A stretch of 64,000 nucleotides of DNA from Salinimicrobium sp050750585 (GTDB lineage: Bacteria; Bacteroidota; Bacteroidia; Flavobacteriales; Flavobacteriaceae). The stretch lies in NCBI RefSeq assembly GCF_050750585.1, contig NZ_JBOJLM010000015.1, forward strand, positions 1 to 64,000, given 5' to 3'. Position numbers and translations under genes: made by a program. Within the stretch, counting starts at the first letter, position 1, and each line of letters begins with the position of its first letter. Shown piece after piece: positions 44,711-53,408 of this stretch. Below the pieces are notes generated by a model. It saw nothing but the letters and a program-made list of their open reading frames with translations, had not been told where the DNA came from and ran no database searches.

Positions 44711-45630
44711 TAGGCAGAAATTTGGTTGGTTAACAATAAGAATTGTTCTTCTAAGCTCTCTTTTCGTTTTACGAGCTGAGAGAGGCTTAGGCCGTTTTCA
44801 AAAAGATAAGAGTTAAGAGCTTCGGCTTCCAGTGGCTCTTCCAAAAATGCCGTTATAATTTCCCCTTTTTGGACCACCTTGCCAAAAGCAGGGTGTGAGT
44901 TGAGCAGGGCCAGTAATTTTTCTTCGTTAGTTGCCTTGAGTTCGAAGAAGCCAAAGCTGGCGTTCATCTGGTCTACCGGGCCACTGTAAAGTTTTTCACC
45001 TTTTCGAATGATCACTACATGTGTACAAACTTTTTCAACTTCATCCAGCAGGTGAGAGGCTAAGAGGATAGTTGTTCCGGTAGCAGCAATCCTGGTAATG
45101 ATCTCCCTTATCTGGTGAATCCCCTGCGGATCTAGTCCGTTTGTGGGTTCATCAAGAATAAGGATTTCCGGATCGTTGAGCAAAGCTGAAGCAATTGCCA
45201 GCCTTTGTTTCATTCCCAAAGAAAATGTCCTGAATTTACTGTTCCTTCTGTCCAGCAAGCCCACCATTTCCAGCTTTTCATCTATATTTTTTGCTGAAAC
45301 ATTCTTGATCTTGCACACCAGTTCCAGGTTTTGTGCAGCGGTCATGTAAGGATAGAAATTAGGCCGTTCAATGATGGCTCCCACTTTTTTTAATGCCTGG
45401 TGCGTACTCTGTGAACCATCAAACCATTGAAAATCTCCGCTCGTCTTATTTACAACGTTCAGAATGATTCCCAGGGTGGTGGATTTTCCGCTGCCATTGG
45501 GCCCTAAAATGCCATATATGTTACCTTTTTCAATGGTGAAGGAGAGATCTTTGACCGCCGTAACGGGACCAAATTTTTTAGTGAGATTATTGAGGCGAAG
45601 GATTGTCTTCAAAGTAAACCGTTTTAACAT
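44710..45630 (-). CDS. ABC transporter ATP-binding protein (export type)
   Basis: This 306-residue ATPase has Walker A G-P-N-G-S-G-K-S-T (about residues 43-51), Q-loop region, a signature of F-S-L-G-M-K-Q-R (L-S-G-G-Q replaced by F-S-L-G-M, as common in this subgroup), Walker B L-I-L-D-E-P-T-N-G-L-D-P, and a switch His in A-S-H-L-L-D-E. The C-terminal third binds the permease. The two genes meet at 44710, so they form one transcription unit. The start may be Met1 or an internal codon near residue 8. Confidence 0.93.
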   Translation of the reverse strand: MLKRFTLKTILRLNNLTKKFGPVTAVKDLSFTIEKGNIYGILGPNGSGKSTTLGIILNVVNKTSGDFQWFDGSQSTHQALKKVGAIIERPNFYPYMTAAQNLELVCKIKNVSAKNIDEKLEMVGLLDRRNSKFRTFSLGMKQRLAIASALLNDPEILILDEPTNGLDPQGIHQIREIITRIAATGTTILLASHLLDEVEKVCTHVVIIRKGEKLYSGPVDQMNASFGFFELKATNEEKLLALLNSHPAFGKVVQKGEIITAFLEEPLEAEALNSYLFENGLSLSQLVKRKESLEEQFLLLTNQISA

Positions 45631-45679
45631 TCGACGTCTAAGTTAACGTTTTGTTACACGGCGAAATAAAAAGAAGTCT

Positions 45680-45687
45680 TATTTTTG
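45680..45687 (+). promoter_or_regulatory. -7 element before the 45702 gene
   Basis: TATTTTTG matches TAnnTTTG and lies 15 bp before the ATG at 45702. It sits inside the upstream extension of the reading frame and so argues for the later start. Confidence 0.45.
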
Positions 45688-45701
45688 AGGAAATTCAGAG
45701 T

Positions 45702-46763
45702 ATGCGGGAAAAATTAATGTCAAAAAAGAAACCAAGTTTTCCGGTTAGCGACCGGTTCCATAAATATCTCGCAAAGTACAATCGCAACACTAAAATTCCG
45801 GTATTTTATGATGACCTGCTGAGGTTTTCGGGGTCTATCGTAGTCTATGATCAGCACGATGAAGATACTTTTTGGGTGCGTTGCTACTATCCCGATTATG
45901 AACGTGATGATATCGACAATAGCCTAAAGCAGGTTTACACCATCCTCCATTCCGATGGAAGTGACGATTCCCTGGAGTTCCTTAATGTAGATGCGATTGA
46001 CTACTGTACCTTCGGAAATTCAAAACCCTTCCGTATAAAGGTCAGGAATATCCTGAATGACAGTTTCACCTATTTTTATGTCAAGAAAGCGGATGCTTCC
46101 CGTATTTATGGATTGGAGTTTGAACATATACTTTCACCGCACAGGATCAATTTTCTTATCTATCGGGATACTCTTATTGAAGAGCACATAGCCGGAATTC
46201 CCGGAGACGTTTTTATTGAAGATGAATTGCCTTCCTGTGATGACAGGGCGAAAACCCAAATAGCCAAGCAGTTTGTCAAGTTCAATGAACGTTGTACTGT
46301 TAGACTGCTGGGCGATATGCGATCGTATAACTATGTGATCATCCCCACTCACGATTTTGATCATGTAGATTATACCATAAGAGCTATAGATTTTGATCAA
46401 CAGTGTTTTGAAGGCAGTTTAAAGGTGTATCGGCCGCAATTCTTTAAAGAGAATTTTAAGATGGTACAGCTGGTTGCTGACAAGCTTCAGGAGAATTCCA
46501 TAGAACAATACAGGAGGGAAGAAAGATCTTTGTTAGCAAAAAGGATCATAAACTCCCAGTCGCGTTATAAGGAATTAATGCGATGCATTCTCAACGATCA
46601 AATCTCTAACGAACCCAATGTAAAGCAACTGCGAAAAGAACTTTATGACTTTTCCAATGACATGAAGTTCAAAAGAGCGCGTAATATGGGCCAGATACTA
46701 AGAACTGCCCTTGACTTTGTGAAGAGAAATTATGAGAATGTGAATATGAAAAGACTCGTTTAA
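45702..46763 (+). CDS. conserved hypothetical protein, about 350 residues
   Basis: I do not recognise this 353-residue soluble, charged protein. It shows V-Y-D-Q-H-D-E-D-T-F-W-V-R-C-Y, an E-H-I-A-G-I-P-G-D-V-F-I block, Y-V-I-I-P-T-H-D-F-D-H, and A-I-D-F-D-Q-Q. The E-H...G-D and H-D-F-D/D-F-D-Q elements could be a remote kinase-like or nucleotidyltransferase fold, but this is only a hint. The alternative start is Met at 45717. It is divergent from the ABC transporter genes and is followed by a strong terminator. Confidence 0.7.
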   Translation: MREKLMSKKKPSFPVSDRFHKYLAKYNRNTKIPVFYDDLLRFSGSIVVYDQHDEDTFWVRCYYPDYERDDIDNSLKQVYTILHSDGSDDSLEFLNVDAIDYCTFGNSKPFRIKVRNILNDSFTYFYVKKADASRIYGLEFEHILSPHRINFLIYRDTLIEEHIAGIPGDVFIEDELPSCDDRAKTQIAKQFVKFNERCTVRLLGDMRSYNYVIIPTHDFDHVDYTIRAIDFDQQCFEGSLKVYRPQFFKENFKMVQLVADKLQENSIEQYRREERSLLAKRIINSQSRYKELMRCILNDQISNEPNVKQLRKELYDFSNDMKFKRARNMGQILRTALDFVKRNYENVNMKRLV

Positions 46764-46794
46764 AGGTATAAGGATTAAGGAATAATGTATAATA

Positions 46795-46841
46795 AAAAAG
46801 AGGAGCTTCAAAAATGGCATTTTTGAAGCTCCTCTTTTTTT
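46795..46841. terminator. strong bidirectional terminator with the palindrome core
   Basis: AAGAGGAGCTTCAAAAATG pairs with CATTTTTGAAGCTCCTCTT to give a stem of about 19 bp, flanked by A and T runs, between convergent genes. The core AAAAATGGCATTTTT is the dispersed palindrome. Confidence 0.93.
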
Positions 46842-46882
46842 AGTCCTGGTTTCTGATTCCTGTTTCTGGAAGGGAAGCGGAC

Positions 46883-47941
46883 TTAACTCTTATTCTCTTT
46901 ATTAAAATATACCAGGTAATAATACATTTGTCGTTCTTCATCCCATCCTTTTTCCACAAATTTTTCAGCAGATTCGGGGTTGATAAAGTCCATCTTGATC
47001 TGAATATTGGTGTCTAGATTGATGGTATTTTTAATCGATTTTCTCGCAGCTGTTACGGCTGTGTTAGAGATTGGGAAGCTGGTGAGATCTTCAATCTTGT
47101 ATTTTGGAGCTTTTTCGGTCTTGTAATTCTGAAATTCAGGAACCAGAGCCGGATTGTCTATTACCGAATTCAGGAAAGCAGTCTCTTCAAATTCATCGTT
47201 CTTGGCGAAGTAATCTACACTTCGGTTCATGAACATTACTTCTTCCTTTTTATCTTCCGCAGGAAGTACCACATCTTTGGCGAAATTCTGGCAGAACTTC
47301 AGGTACTTTTTTGTGTGGAAATTCTCATCGGCCAAAACATCAACTCCGAGGAAATTCTCCAGCCAGTATTTAGTATCGTACTTATTAGAATCGACTGAAA
47401 GGATCTTGAAACCTTCCTCGCGATTTTTGTTGAAAATAATTGCTCCTTTGTCAAGCTTGTTTAGGTTTATTCCCTGCTGAATGATCATCTCCAGAATGCT
47501 TTCCTTTTCCTGGAACTGCAGGAAATCGTGCTTTAATTCAGACTTAAAAATACCAATAGCGGTAGTCTTTTCATTGTCAAGCATCATATTGTCAAAAAAT
47601 ACAACATAGACCTCCCCACTTTTAATATGCGGGTGTGCCGATTGTTCAAAGAGCAGGGTAGTGATCTTTTTTGACTGCTCATGAATGGTTTGAGGTGCGT
47701 CAAAGACCTTGCAGGCAATGTCGTACAACGGATTGAACTCTACATCTACTTCATTTGTGAACTGGAAATAGTTTTCTTCCTTGTCTCTAAAAGGCTTTAA
47801 AAAATATTCCTTTATGAGCGGGGTGATCTCGTCATTAAGATGAAAAGGCTGGGCAGAAAGAAAGATGTTCTCATTTCTGCTCTTATTGCCAACCCTATGA
47901 ATAGACAGGGAGTCAATGTGAGCGTTATATAAATTGATCAT
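46883..47941 (-). CDS. nucleoid-associated protein, NdpA/YejK type
   Basis: The 352-residue product resembles the 37-kDa nucleoid-associated (NdpA) family: an N-terminal H-x-V-G-N-K-S-x-N-E segment, a long alpha/beta region, and a central V-V-F-F-D-N-M-M-L-D strand. Family members bind DNA nonspecifically in the nucleoid. It has no signal peptide. It lies between the unknown gene at 45.7 kb and the pRiA4b-like gene, with 57 bp upstream to the latter. Confidence 0.82.
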   Translation of the reverse strand: MINLYNAHIDSLSIHRVGNKSRNENIFLSAQPFHLNDEITPLIKEYFLKPFRDKEENYFQFTNEVDVEFNPLYDIACKVFDAPQTIHEQSKKITTLLFEQSAHPHIKSGEVYVVFFDNMMLDNEKTTAIGIFKSELKHDFLQFQEKESILEMIIQQGINLNKLDKGAIIFNKNREEGFKILSVDSNKYDTKYWLENFLGVDVLADENFHTKKYLKFCQNFAKDVVLPAEDKKEEVMFMNRSVDYFAKNDEFEETAFLNSVIDNPALVPEFQNYKTEKAPKYKIEDLTSFPISNTAVTAARKSIKNTINLDTNIQIKMDFINPESAEKFVEKGWDEERQMYYYLVYFNKENKS

Positions 47942-47998
47942 ATTGAAGTGCGGTTAAATTACCGGATTAATAAAAGCTAAAAAATAGGAAAATTTGGA

Positions 47999-48508
47999 CT
48001 AGTTCCAGTTTTCGTCAAAAGAAAGATCGTCGTAATCGTCTACGTCAAAATCGTCATCATAGTCGAGGCCAAGGTCGTCATCTTCGGCCTGGAAATCTTT
48101 CTCGGGTGCGCTCACCGGGAGCTGCCCGTGAACAAAAAGCAGGTTTGGATAGTCCATTTGCGGGTCGGGTTCTGCGATCTCGGCCAACTCTACAAGAAAA
48201 GTCCACATGCTAAGAAAATCGTAGACATAAATAAGCTTGGTCTGTTGTTCAGAAACCACATCATCAAGGGTAGTCTCATTCATAACGCGTACAGAACCTG
48301 TACCTTCGGTCACATCAAACTGTGAAATTTCTTCGCCCTGGTTCCAATCATCATCACTAATGTAGAAAGAAGCCATCTCGGTGCCATCAAACCCGAAGGA
48401 TTGTAATATGGTATTATGTAAATCTTCAAGCGTATTGTCGGCCATAATTTCTATGTCACGAAATACGTCTTCTTCGGCATCGAGGATAATTCTAAATCTA
48501 TACAGCAT
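47999..48508 (-). CDS. plasmid pRiA4b ORF-3-like protein
   Basis: The 169-residue acidic protein has the YRFRIILDAEEDVFRDIEI opening of the pRiA4b ORF-3 (TnpR-passenger) family, followed by a D-L-H-x-x-I-L-Q-S-F-G-F segment. The C-terminal 40 residues are almost all Asp/Glu (DDDLGLDYDDDFDVDDYDD). Despite the family name it is a common chromosomal protein here. Function is unknown. No mobile element is adjacent. Confidence 0.82.
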   Translation of the reverse strand: MLYRFRIILDAEEDVFRDIEIMADNTLEDLHNTILQSFGFDGTEMASFYISDDDWNQGEEISQFDVTEGTGSVRVMNETTLDDVVSEQQTKLIYVYDFLSMWTFLVELAEIAEPDPQMDYPNLLFVHGQLPVSAPEKDFQAEDDDLGLDYDDDFDVDDYDDLSFDENWN

Positions 48509-48558
48509 AAGTCAAAAAATTGGATTGCAAAGATACATTTTTAGATGACAAATTACAG

Positions 48559-49572
48559 CTAGCGACTAAATCTATGCAGGGTAAAAGTCATAGCCGTGAG
48601 CAGGAAAAATGCCCCTACCTGGTGTGCTACACCCAGCCATAAAGGCACGGCATATATCAAAGTGAGTACACCCAGCAGGAATTGCAGAAATACAAGGCCT
48701 ACCAGCCAGTTGATCCCTTTTTGCTGCGGAAGGGTAAGCTGTAAATTTCTTGATTTGTACCAAATGAAGAGAATCATGGCTACCACGCCGTACGCCAGAT
48801 AGCGATGTACGAACTGAACGCCACTTTTACCTTCAATGAAATTACGCCACAGCGGCTTTTGTTCTATGTAAACGGTCTCGTGAATCCATTCGCCACCGGT
48901 CATTTTAGGCCAGAAATTGTGAATCCATCCGGCGTCGAGTCCGGCTACAAATGCTCCCCAGATGATCTGTAAAAGCAGGACGACCATTCCCACCCAAACC
49001 AGGTTTCTGAAGCTTTTATTGATGTCTTTTTTCTTAGGATAAACCAAGTCCATAGCCACCCAAAAGCAGTAGGCAAAAGTGAGAAATGCCGTTGTTAAAT
49101 GGGCAGCAAGCCTGTAATGACTCACGGCCGGCATATCTACCAGGCCGCTCTTAACCATATACCAGCCTAAAAATCCCTGGAAACCACCCAAAAAGAGCAG
49201 TACGATAGATTTGTAAATAGTTGGTTTTGTAAGCTGTTTGGTGATAAGAAAATAGAGGAAAGGTATAATGAAAACCACCCCTATTAAGCGCCCAATAAGC
49301 CTGTGGAGCCATTCCCAGAAGTAAATACCTTTAAAGTCTTCGAGAGTGAAGTGGTAATGCAGCTTCTGGTATTCGGGAAACTGTTGGTAGAATTCAAATT
49401 CCTCTATCCATTGCTCTTCTGTAAGAGGTGGAATAGTCCCGGTAATGAGTTTATAATCGGATATTGACAATCCCGAATTGGTAAGGCGGGTGATTCCACC
49501 AACCACTACCATTATAAAAATCAGGAAACAGCCGGTGTACAGCCAGTAAACTACTTTTTTATTGTCTTTCAT
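48559..49572 (-). CDS. ctaA: COX15/CtaA family heme A synthase
   Basis: The 337-residue membrane protein has about eight helices. It starts at VYWLYTGCFLIFIMVVVGGITRLTNSGLSI, of which the G-G-x-T-R-L-T-x-S-G-L-S motif is diagnostic. Conserved His residues occur in E-W-L-H-R-L-I-G and in H-R-Y-L-A-Y-G, and these bind the two hemes. It converts heme O to heme A for cytochrome oxidase. The gene upstream on the same strand is the CCA-type enzyme (28 bp). Confidence 0.93.
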   Translation of the reverse strand: MKDNKKVVYWLYTGCFLIFIMVVVGGITRLTNSGLSISDYKLITGTIPPLTEEQWIEEFEFYQQFPEYQKLHYHFTLEDFKGIYFWEWLHRLIGRLIGVVFIIPFLYFLITKQLTKPTIYKSIVLLFLGGFQGFLGWYMVKSGLVDMPAVSHYRLAAHLTTAFLTFAYCFWVAMDLVYPKKKDINKSFRNLVWVGMVVLLLQIIWGAFVAGLDAGWIHNFWPKMTGGEWIHETVYIEQKPLWRNFIEGKSGVQFVHRYLAYGVVAMILFIWYKSRNLQLTLPQQKGINWLVGLVFLQFLLGVLTLIYAVPLWLGVAHQVGAFFLLTAMTFTLHRFSR

Positions 49573-49600
49573 GGGGGTAAATGTGAAGGTAAAGCATGTC

Positions 49601-51016
49601 TTATTTTGGAGATAAACCTATTTCCTTTCCTTTTTGAAGCATATAAGCTTTGGCAGCGTCATAATCGTTGGGGATCACCCCTTCTAAAATGGCTTCTTTA
49701 ATGGCATCTTTGATGATCCCAATCTCGCGGGATGGTTTCAAACTAAAAGTATCCATGATCTCTTCTCCCGAAACCGGCGGCTGGAAGTTACGTACATGGT
49801 CGCGTTCTTCAACTTCTTTAATTTTTTGCCTTACAAGCTTAAAGTTGTTGTGGTATTTTCTGTAACGTCTCGGGTTCTTGGTGGTAATATCGGCCTCGCA
49901 CAGGGTCATCAGGTCTTCTATGTCTTCGCCGGCATCAAAGATGAGTCGGCGTACAGCCGAGTCGGTTACATCTTGTGACAACACGATAGGGCGGGAGCTC
50001 ATGTACACCATTTTCTGTACAAACTTCATCTTTTCATTGAGGGGCATTCGCAGTCGCTTGAAGAGCTTAAACACCATTTTTGAGCCTACAAATTCATGAC
50101 CATGAAAGGTCCAGCCCAGCTTTTCATCAAACTTTTTGGTGGGAGCTTTCCCAATATCGTGCAGTAATGCAGCCCAACGCAGCCAGAGGTCATCTGTGTT
50201 TTCTGAAATATTATCTACAACTTCAAGCGTGTGCCAAAAATTGTCTTTGTGGCGCTGCCCTTCAATTTCATCAATCCCTTCCAAAGCCGTGAGTTCCGGA
50301 AGAATGAGCCGTAATAGCCCGGTTTTATGAAGAAGCCCAAACCCTACTGAAGGTTTCGGGGAAAGCAGGATCTTATGAAGTTCATCTACAATCCTTTCCC
50401 TCGAAATAATCTTGAGACGGCCCCTGTTGCGAATAATTGCCTGCAGTGATTCCTTTTCAATCCTAAATTGCAATTGAGAAGCAAAACGCACTGCCCTTAA
50501 CATTCTGAGAGGATCATCAGAATAGGTGATATCGGGATCTAAGGGCGTGCGAATAACGCCTGCACTTAGATCCTGAAGCCCATTAAATGGGTCCAGTAGA
50601 TTGCCGTAAGTATCTTCATTAAGGCTGAGCGCCAGGGCGTTGATGGTAAAATCCCTGCGGTTCTGGTCATCTTCAAGGCTTCCGCTTTTAACGTCGGGAT
50701 TTCTGCTCTCTTCGGAATAACTTTCCTTGCGGGCACCAACAAATTCCACTTCCATGTCATAAGCCCTGAGCATGGCAGTTCCGTAGTTTTTAAAGATTTG
50801 TACTTTAGGCTTATGCGGAAGCAGCTCAGAAACCTTCTGCGCCAGTTCAATTCCGCTGCCCACAGCCACTATATCAATATCCTTGTGCTCGCCACGTTGC
50901 AAAATATAATCCCTTACAAAACCACCTATAACGTAACTTTCGAGTTCCAGCTCTGTGGCTGCAAGAGAAATTACTTTGAAAATATTATTGGTTAGGGCCT
51001 GTTTATAGTTGTTCAC
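49601..51016 (-). CDS. cca: CCA tRNA nucleotidyltransferase with HD domain
   Basis: The 471-residue product is a class II poly(A) polymerase/CCA enzyme. It has G-G-F-V-R-D-Y-I-L, the metal-binding D-I-D-I-V pair, and R-R-D-F-T-I-N-A-L-A for template-free nucleotide selection. D-P-L-R-M-L-R-A-V-R-F follows. A C-terminal HD domain has L-L-H-D-I-G-K (about residue 288). It may add CCA to tRNA or, in genomes with separate enzymes, only part of it. Upstream of the start lies the GxxExxY cassette. Confidence 0.93.
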   Translation of the reverse strand: MNNYKQALTNNIFKVISLAATELELESYVIGGFVRDYILQRGEHKDIDIVAVGSGIELAQKVSELLPHKPKVQIFKNYGTAMLRAYDMEVEFVGARKESYSEESRNPDVKSGSLEDDQNRRDFTINALALSLNEDTYGNLLDPFNGLQDLSAGVIRTPLDPDITYSDDPLRMLRAVRFASQLQFRIEKESLQAIIRNRGRLKIISRERIVDELHKILLSPKPSVGFGLLHKTGLLRLILPELTALEGIDEIEGQRHKDNFWHTLEVVDNISENTDDLWLRWAALLHDIGKAPTKKFDEKLGWTFHGHEFVGSKMVFKLFKRLRMPLNEKMKFVQKMVYMSSRPIVLSQDVTDSAVRRLIFDAGEDIEDLMTLCEADITTKNPRRYRKYHNNFKLVRQKIKEVEERDHVRNFQPPVSGEEIMDTFSLKPSREIGIIKDAIKEAILEGVIPNDYDAAKAYMLQKGKEIGLSPK

Positions 51017-51079
51017 TTTTTTTATTCTTTTTTTCTGCTATGAATCTCAAATGGCTCATTAAAAATGCTACTTTTTTTT

Positions 51080-51534
51080 GCCACGAATTCACGAATAATC
51101 TTTATAAAACAATTCGTCGATGATCCAGCAGATCTTTATGAAAATTAGCCAATATTGCTAATCGGCAATTAGACACTTTTAGGTAATTTATGCATTGAGA
51201 AATAAATTTATCATTGATATCCTCTACTGCCTTTATTTCCAGAATTATTTTATCCTGTATTACAAAATCAGCATAAAATTTATGTGACAGAACAATGTCT
51301 TTATAAGATACAGAATATTGTTTTTCGCGAGTGAATGGAATTTTTCTGTTTTTAAGTTCATATTCCAGCGCATCCTTATATACTATTTCTGAAAACCCGC
51401 TACCTAAATTATTATATACCTCAAAAAGGGCGCCTACAATGGCGTAACTCTCATGTTTGTATATAATATCGGTCATAAATTTAAAGATTCGTACTACTTG
51501 AGTAAGAGCCAGGAAATATTCGTGTATTCGTGGC
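51080..51534. mobile_element. 455-bp cassette with terminal inverted repeats around a GxxExxY gene
   Basis: GCCACGAATTCACGAATAAT at 51080-51099 and the inverse of GCCACGAATACACGAATATT at 51515-51534 differ at only a few positions. The only gene inside reads toward the left end. It looks like a small repeat-bounded cassette, of the sort often seen around this family. No target-site duplication is obvious, and no transposase is present, so movement would need help in trans. Confidence 0.65.
51102..51476 (-). CDS. GxxExxY family protein
   Basis: The 124-residue protein has the signature G-S-G-F-S-E-I-V-Y (residues 26-34) of the GxxExxY family. It also has F-Y-A-D-F-V-I and I-I-L-E-I-K-A-V-E, a layout like PD-(D/E)xK nucleases (D..E-x-K). 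Nuclease activity is inferred from fold resemblance only. The gene fills the inverted-repeat cassette; its stop lies 2 bp from the left repeat. Such genes occur in many copies in Bacteroidota and may be selfish or RNA-linked elements. Confidence 0.85.
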   Translation of the reverse strand: MTDIIYKHESYAIVGALFEVYNNLGSGFSEIVYKDALEYELKNRKIPFTREKQYSVSYKDIVLSHKFYADFVIQDKIILEIKAVEDINDKFISQCINYLKVSNCRLAILANFHKDLLDHRRIVL

Positions 51535-51548
51535 TCCTTTGGTTTTTA

Positions 51549-52118
51549 TTACTTTCTAATCACCTTTACTTTCCCGTCATTACTTAGCTTGATTATAGCC
51601 GAAGGTTTAGGGGTTTTAATAGCCTGCTGTAAATTCACCACGTAGTCTACACCATCTATGATCTCCTTGCTTATTTCGCTAAAGGAATTTGGAGTGGGTT
51701 GGCCGCTTATGTTTGCAGAAGTAGATACCAGGGGGCGCTTCAGTTTTCTTAAAAGCTGCTCGCAAAATTTGTCTTTGGTTACCCGTATACCCAGCGTATT
51801 GTCTTCTCCTATCAGGTTTTCGGCCACTCTTATAGGTTTGTCGTAAATTATGGTGGTGGGTTTGGCAGCATATTTCAGAATATCGTAAGCCACTTCGGGC
51901 ACTTCTTCAATAAACTGGTTGAGCATTTTAAAATCAGAAACCAAACAGATCAATGCCTTTTCCTCACTTCTTCTTTTAAGGGCAAAAATCTTGTCTATAG
52001 CCTCAGGATTGGTGGCGTCACAGCCAATTCCCCACACCGTATCGGTAGGATATAGAATTATTCCGCCTCTTTTAAGGACGTTAAAAGCATTGTTAAGTTC
52101 TTCAGTGTAATCTCCCAT
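51549..52118 (-). CDS. threonylcarbamoyl-AMP synthase, Sua5/YrdC family
   Basis: The 189-residue single-domain Sua5/YrdC protein makes threonylcarbamoyl-AMP for the t6A37 modification of tRNA. Visible are L-Y-P-T-D-T-V-W-G-I-G-C-D, the K-R-R-S-x-x-K-A/L-I-C-L block, and S-T-S-A-N-I-S-G-Q-P-T. It is of the short TsaC/YrdC-like length. It overlaps the end of the GT4 gene by 17 bp and is on the same strand, so it is likely cotranscribed. Confidence 0.94.
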   Translation of the reverse strand: MGDYTEELNNAFNVLKRGGIILYPTDTVWGIGCDATNPEAIDKIFALKRRSEEKALICLVSDFKMLNQFIEEVPEVAYDILKYAAKPTTIIYDKPIRVAENLIGEDNTLGIRVTKDKFCEQLLRKLKRPLVSTSANISGQPTPNSFSEISKEIIDGVDYVVNLQQAIKTPKPSAIIKLSNDGKVKVIRK

Positions 52119-53217
52119 TTAGTGCGTTTTTATATGCTTCCAGGGTCTTCCCGGCCATAATCTGACTGGTAAAGGATTCAAATAGTTTCTTCCTGGATAT
52201 TTTTGCAAAGTTCGGGATTACCTGCGGATTTTCAAGTAAAAACAGCAGGTTTTCGCCCAGCCCTTTAAAGTCATAAGGATCGCTCAACAGGCCGTTGATT
52301 TTATCTTCAATAACTTCGGGGATTCCGCCTACATTAGTGCTTACTACAGGAACTTTGTAATAAAAAGATTCGTAGATCACCTGGGGGATTCCTTCGCTTT
52401 TGGAAGTGTGGAGCAGCATGTCAAACTGTGGAATAAAAGCTGAAGCATCCGGAATATAACCTGAAAAAAACAGATGATTTTCGAGATTGTATTCCTGCAC
52501 AAGGTCTTTAAGAGCAGGGGTTAGCTCGCTGAAGTTACCCATCTGAAAAAAGTAGAGATCTTTCAGGTTCTTCTTGTTTATGAGAAAATCTGCGGTGCGA
52601 ACAAAAGTTTCAAGGTTCTTTGCATCAATATGATTCCCAATGTTGCCAATAATTTTTGAATGCTCCGGAAGCTTATATTCGCTACGTATCCAAAAAGGGC
52701 ATTTTTGATCTTTATTTTTCAGGCTTGTGCCGTGATAAATTACTTCAAACCTGTCAGGATCACTCAGAGTTTCCAAGCTCACGCGTTTTGTTTCTTCTGA
52801 AACACATAAAATACGTTTAATTTTGGGGTAATTGTATTTAAAAAGGGTTTGGCGGCGTGCCCTGATGGGGAAACTGGTCTTTTTACTGAAAATAAAGGGA
52901 GGCAGGTCAAAAAAATGATCGGCTAATACGGCAAGCGATAGTGCATTGGGATCGTGAATATGGATGAGGTCAATTTTTTCCCTTTTTGAGACCTGAATGA
53001 TTTTTTTGACATACCTGAAGTCGAAACTCGTAAAAACGGGAGCAGTATAATGCCTTAATTCTAGATTTTTAAGGCTTCGCTCAAAAAGGCTTCCTTTTCT
53101 GCACAGTATAATATTGGATACTTCCGGATGGTGTTCAGACATCTCCAGGCACAGGTTTTCAATATGTTTTTCACCGCCGCCCCAATTTTTTACTGCCGAT
53201 AAATGAAGGATATTCAT
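52102..53217 (-). CDS. glycosyltransferase family 4 protein
   Basis: This 371-residue GT-B enzyme opens M-N-I-L-H-L-S-A-V-K-N-W-G-G-G-E-K-H and has the C-terminal GT4 block with S-K-S-E-G-I-P-Q-V-I-Y-E-S, where the Glu-rich motif holds the nucleotide-sugar. The frame is open to 53280, but the ATG at 53217 gives the normal strand-first start. It probably builds a cell-surface glycan with the other genes in this segment, although it faces away from the kinase-like gene. Confidence 0.9.
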   Translation of the reverse strand: MNILHLSAVKNWGGGEKHIENLCLEMSEHHPEVSNIILCRKGSLFERSLKNLELRHYTAPVFTSFDFRYVKKIIQVSKREKIDLIHIHDPNALSLAVLADHFFDLPPFIFSKKTSFPIRARRQTLFKYNYPKIKRILCVSEETKRVSLETLSDPDRFEVIYHGTSLKNKDQKCPFWIRSEYKLPEHSKIIGNIGNHIDAKNLETFVRTADFLINKKNLKDLYFFQMGNFSELTPALKDLVQEYNLENHLFFSGYIPDASAFIPQFDMLLHTSKSEGIPQVIYESFYYKVPVVSTNVGGIPEVIEDKINGLLSDPYDFKGLGENLLFLLENPQVIPNFAKISRKKLFESFTSQIMAGKTLEAYKNALNGRLH

Positions 53218-53382
53218 ATATTTTTTCTGTATTCGTCTTTTTAAAGCCTGGTATTGCGAATTTATAATAAATCTATTCAAGGCAGGCAGAGAAGAATCTT
53301 GAAACAGGTATTTCTAAGGATGCTATGGAGGTGATGAAGCTTATAAATTCTGAAGTTTAAAGTTAATGCAAACTCAAATAGC

Positions 53383-53390
53383 TAACTTTG
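53383..53390 (+). promoter_or_regulatory. -7 element before the kinase-like gene
   Basis: TAACTTTG fits TAnnTTTG and lies 18 bp before the start at 53409. It is in the 191-bp divergent gap between the GT4 and kinase-like genes. Confidence 0.45.
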
Positions 53391-53408
53391 CAAAAAGGTT
53401 GAAAAAAT

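Noticed and set aside
47999..48508. Plasmid or transposon passenger
   Set aside because: The pRiA4b ORF-3 name is historical; the gene is flanked by core genes without repeats or transposase.
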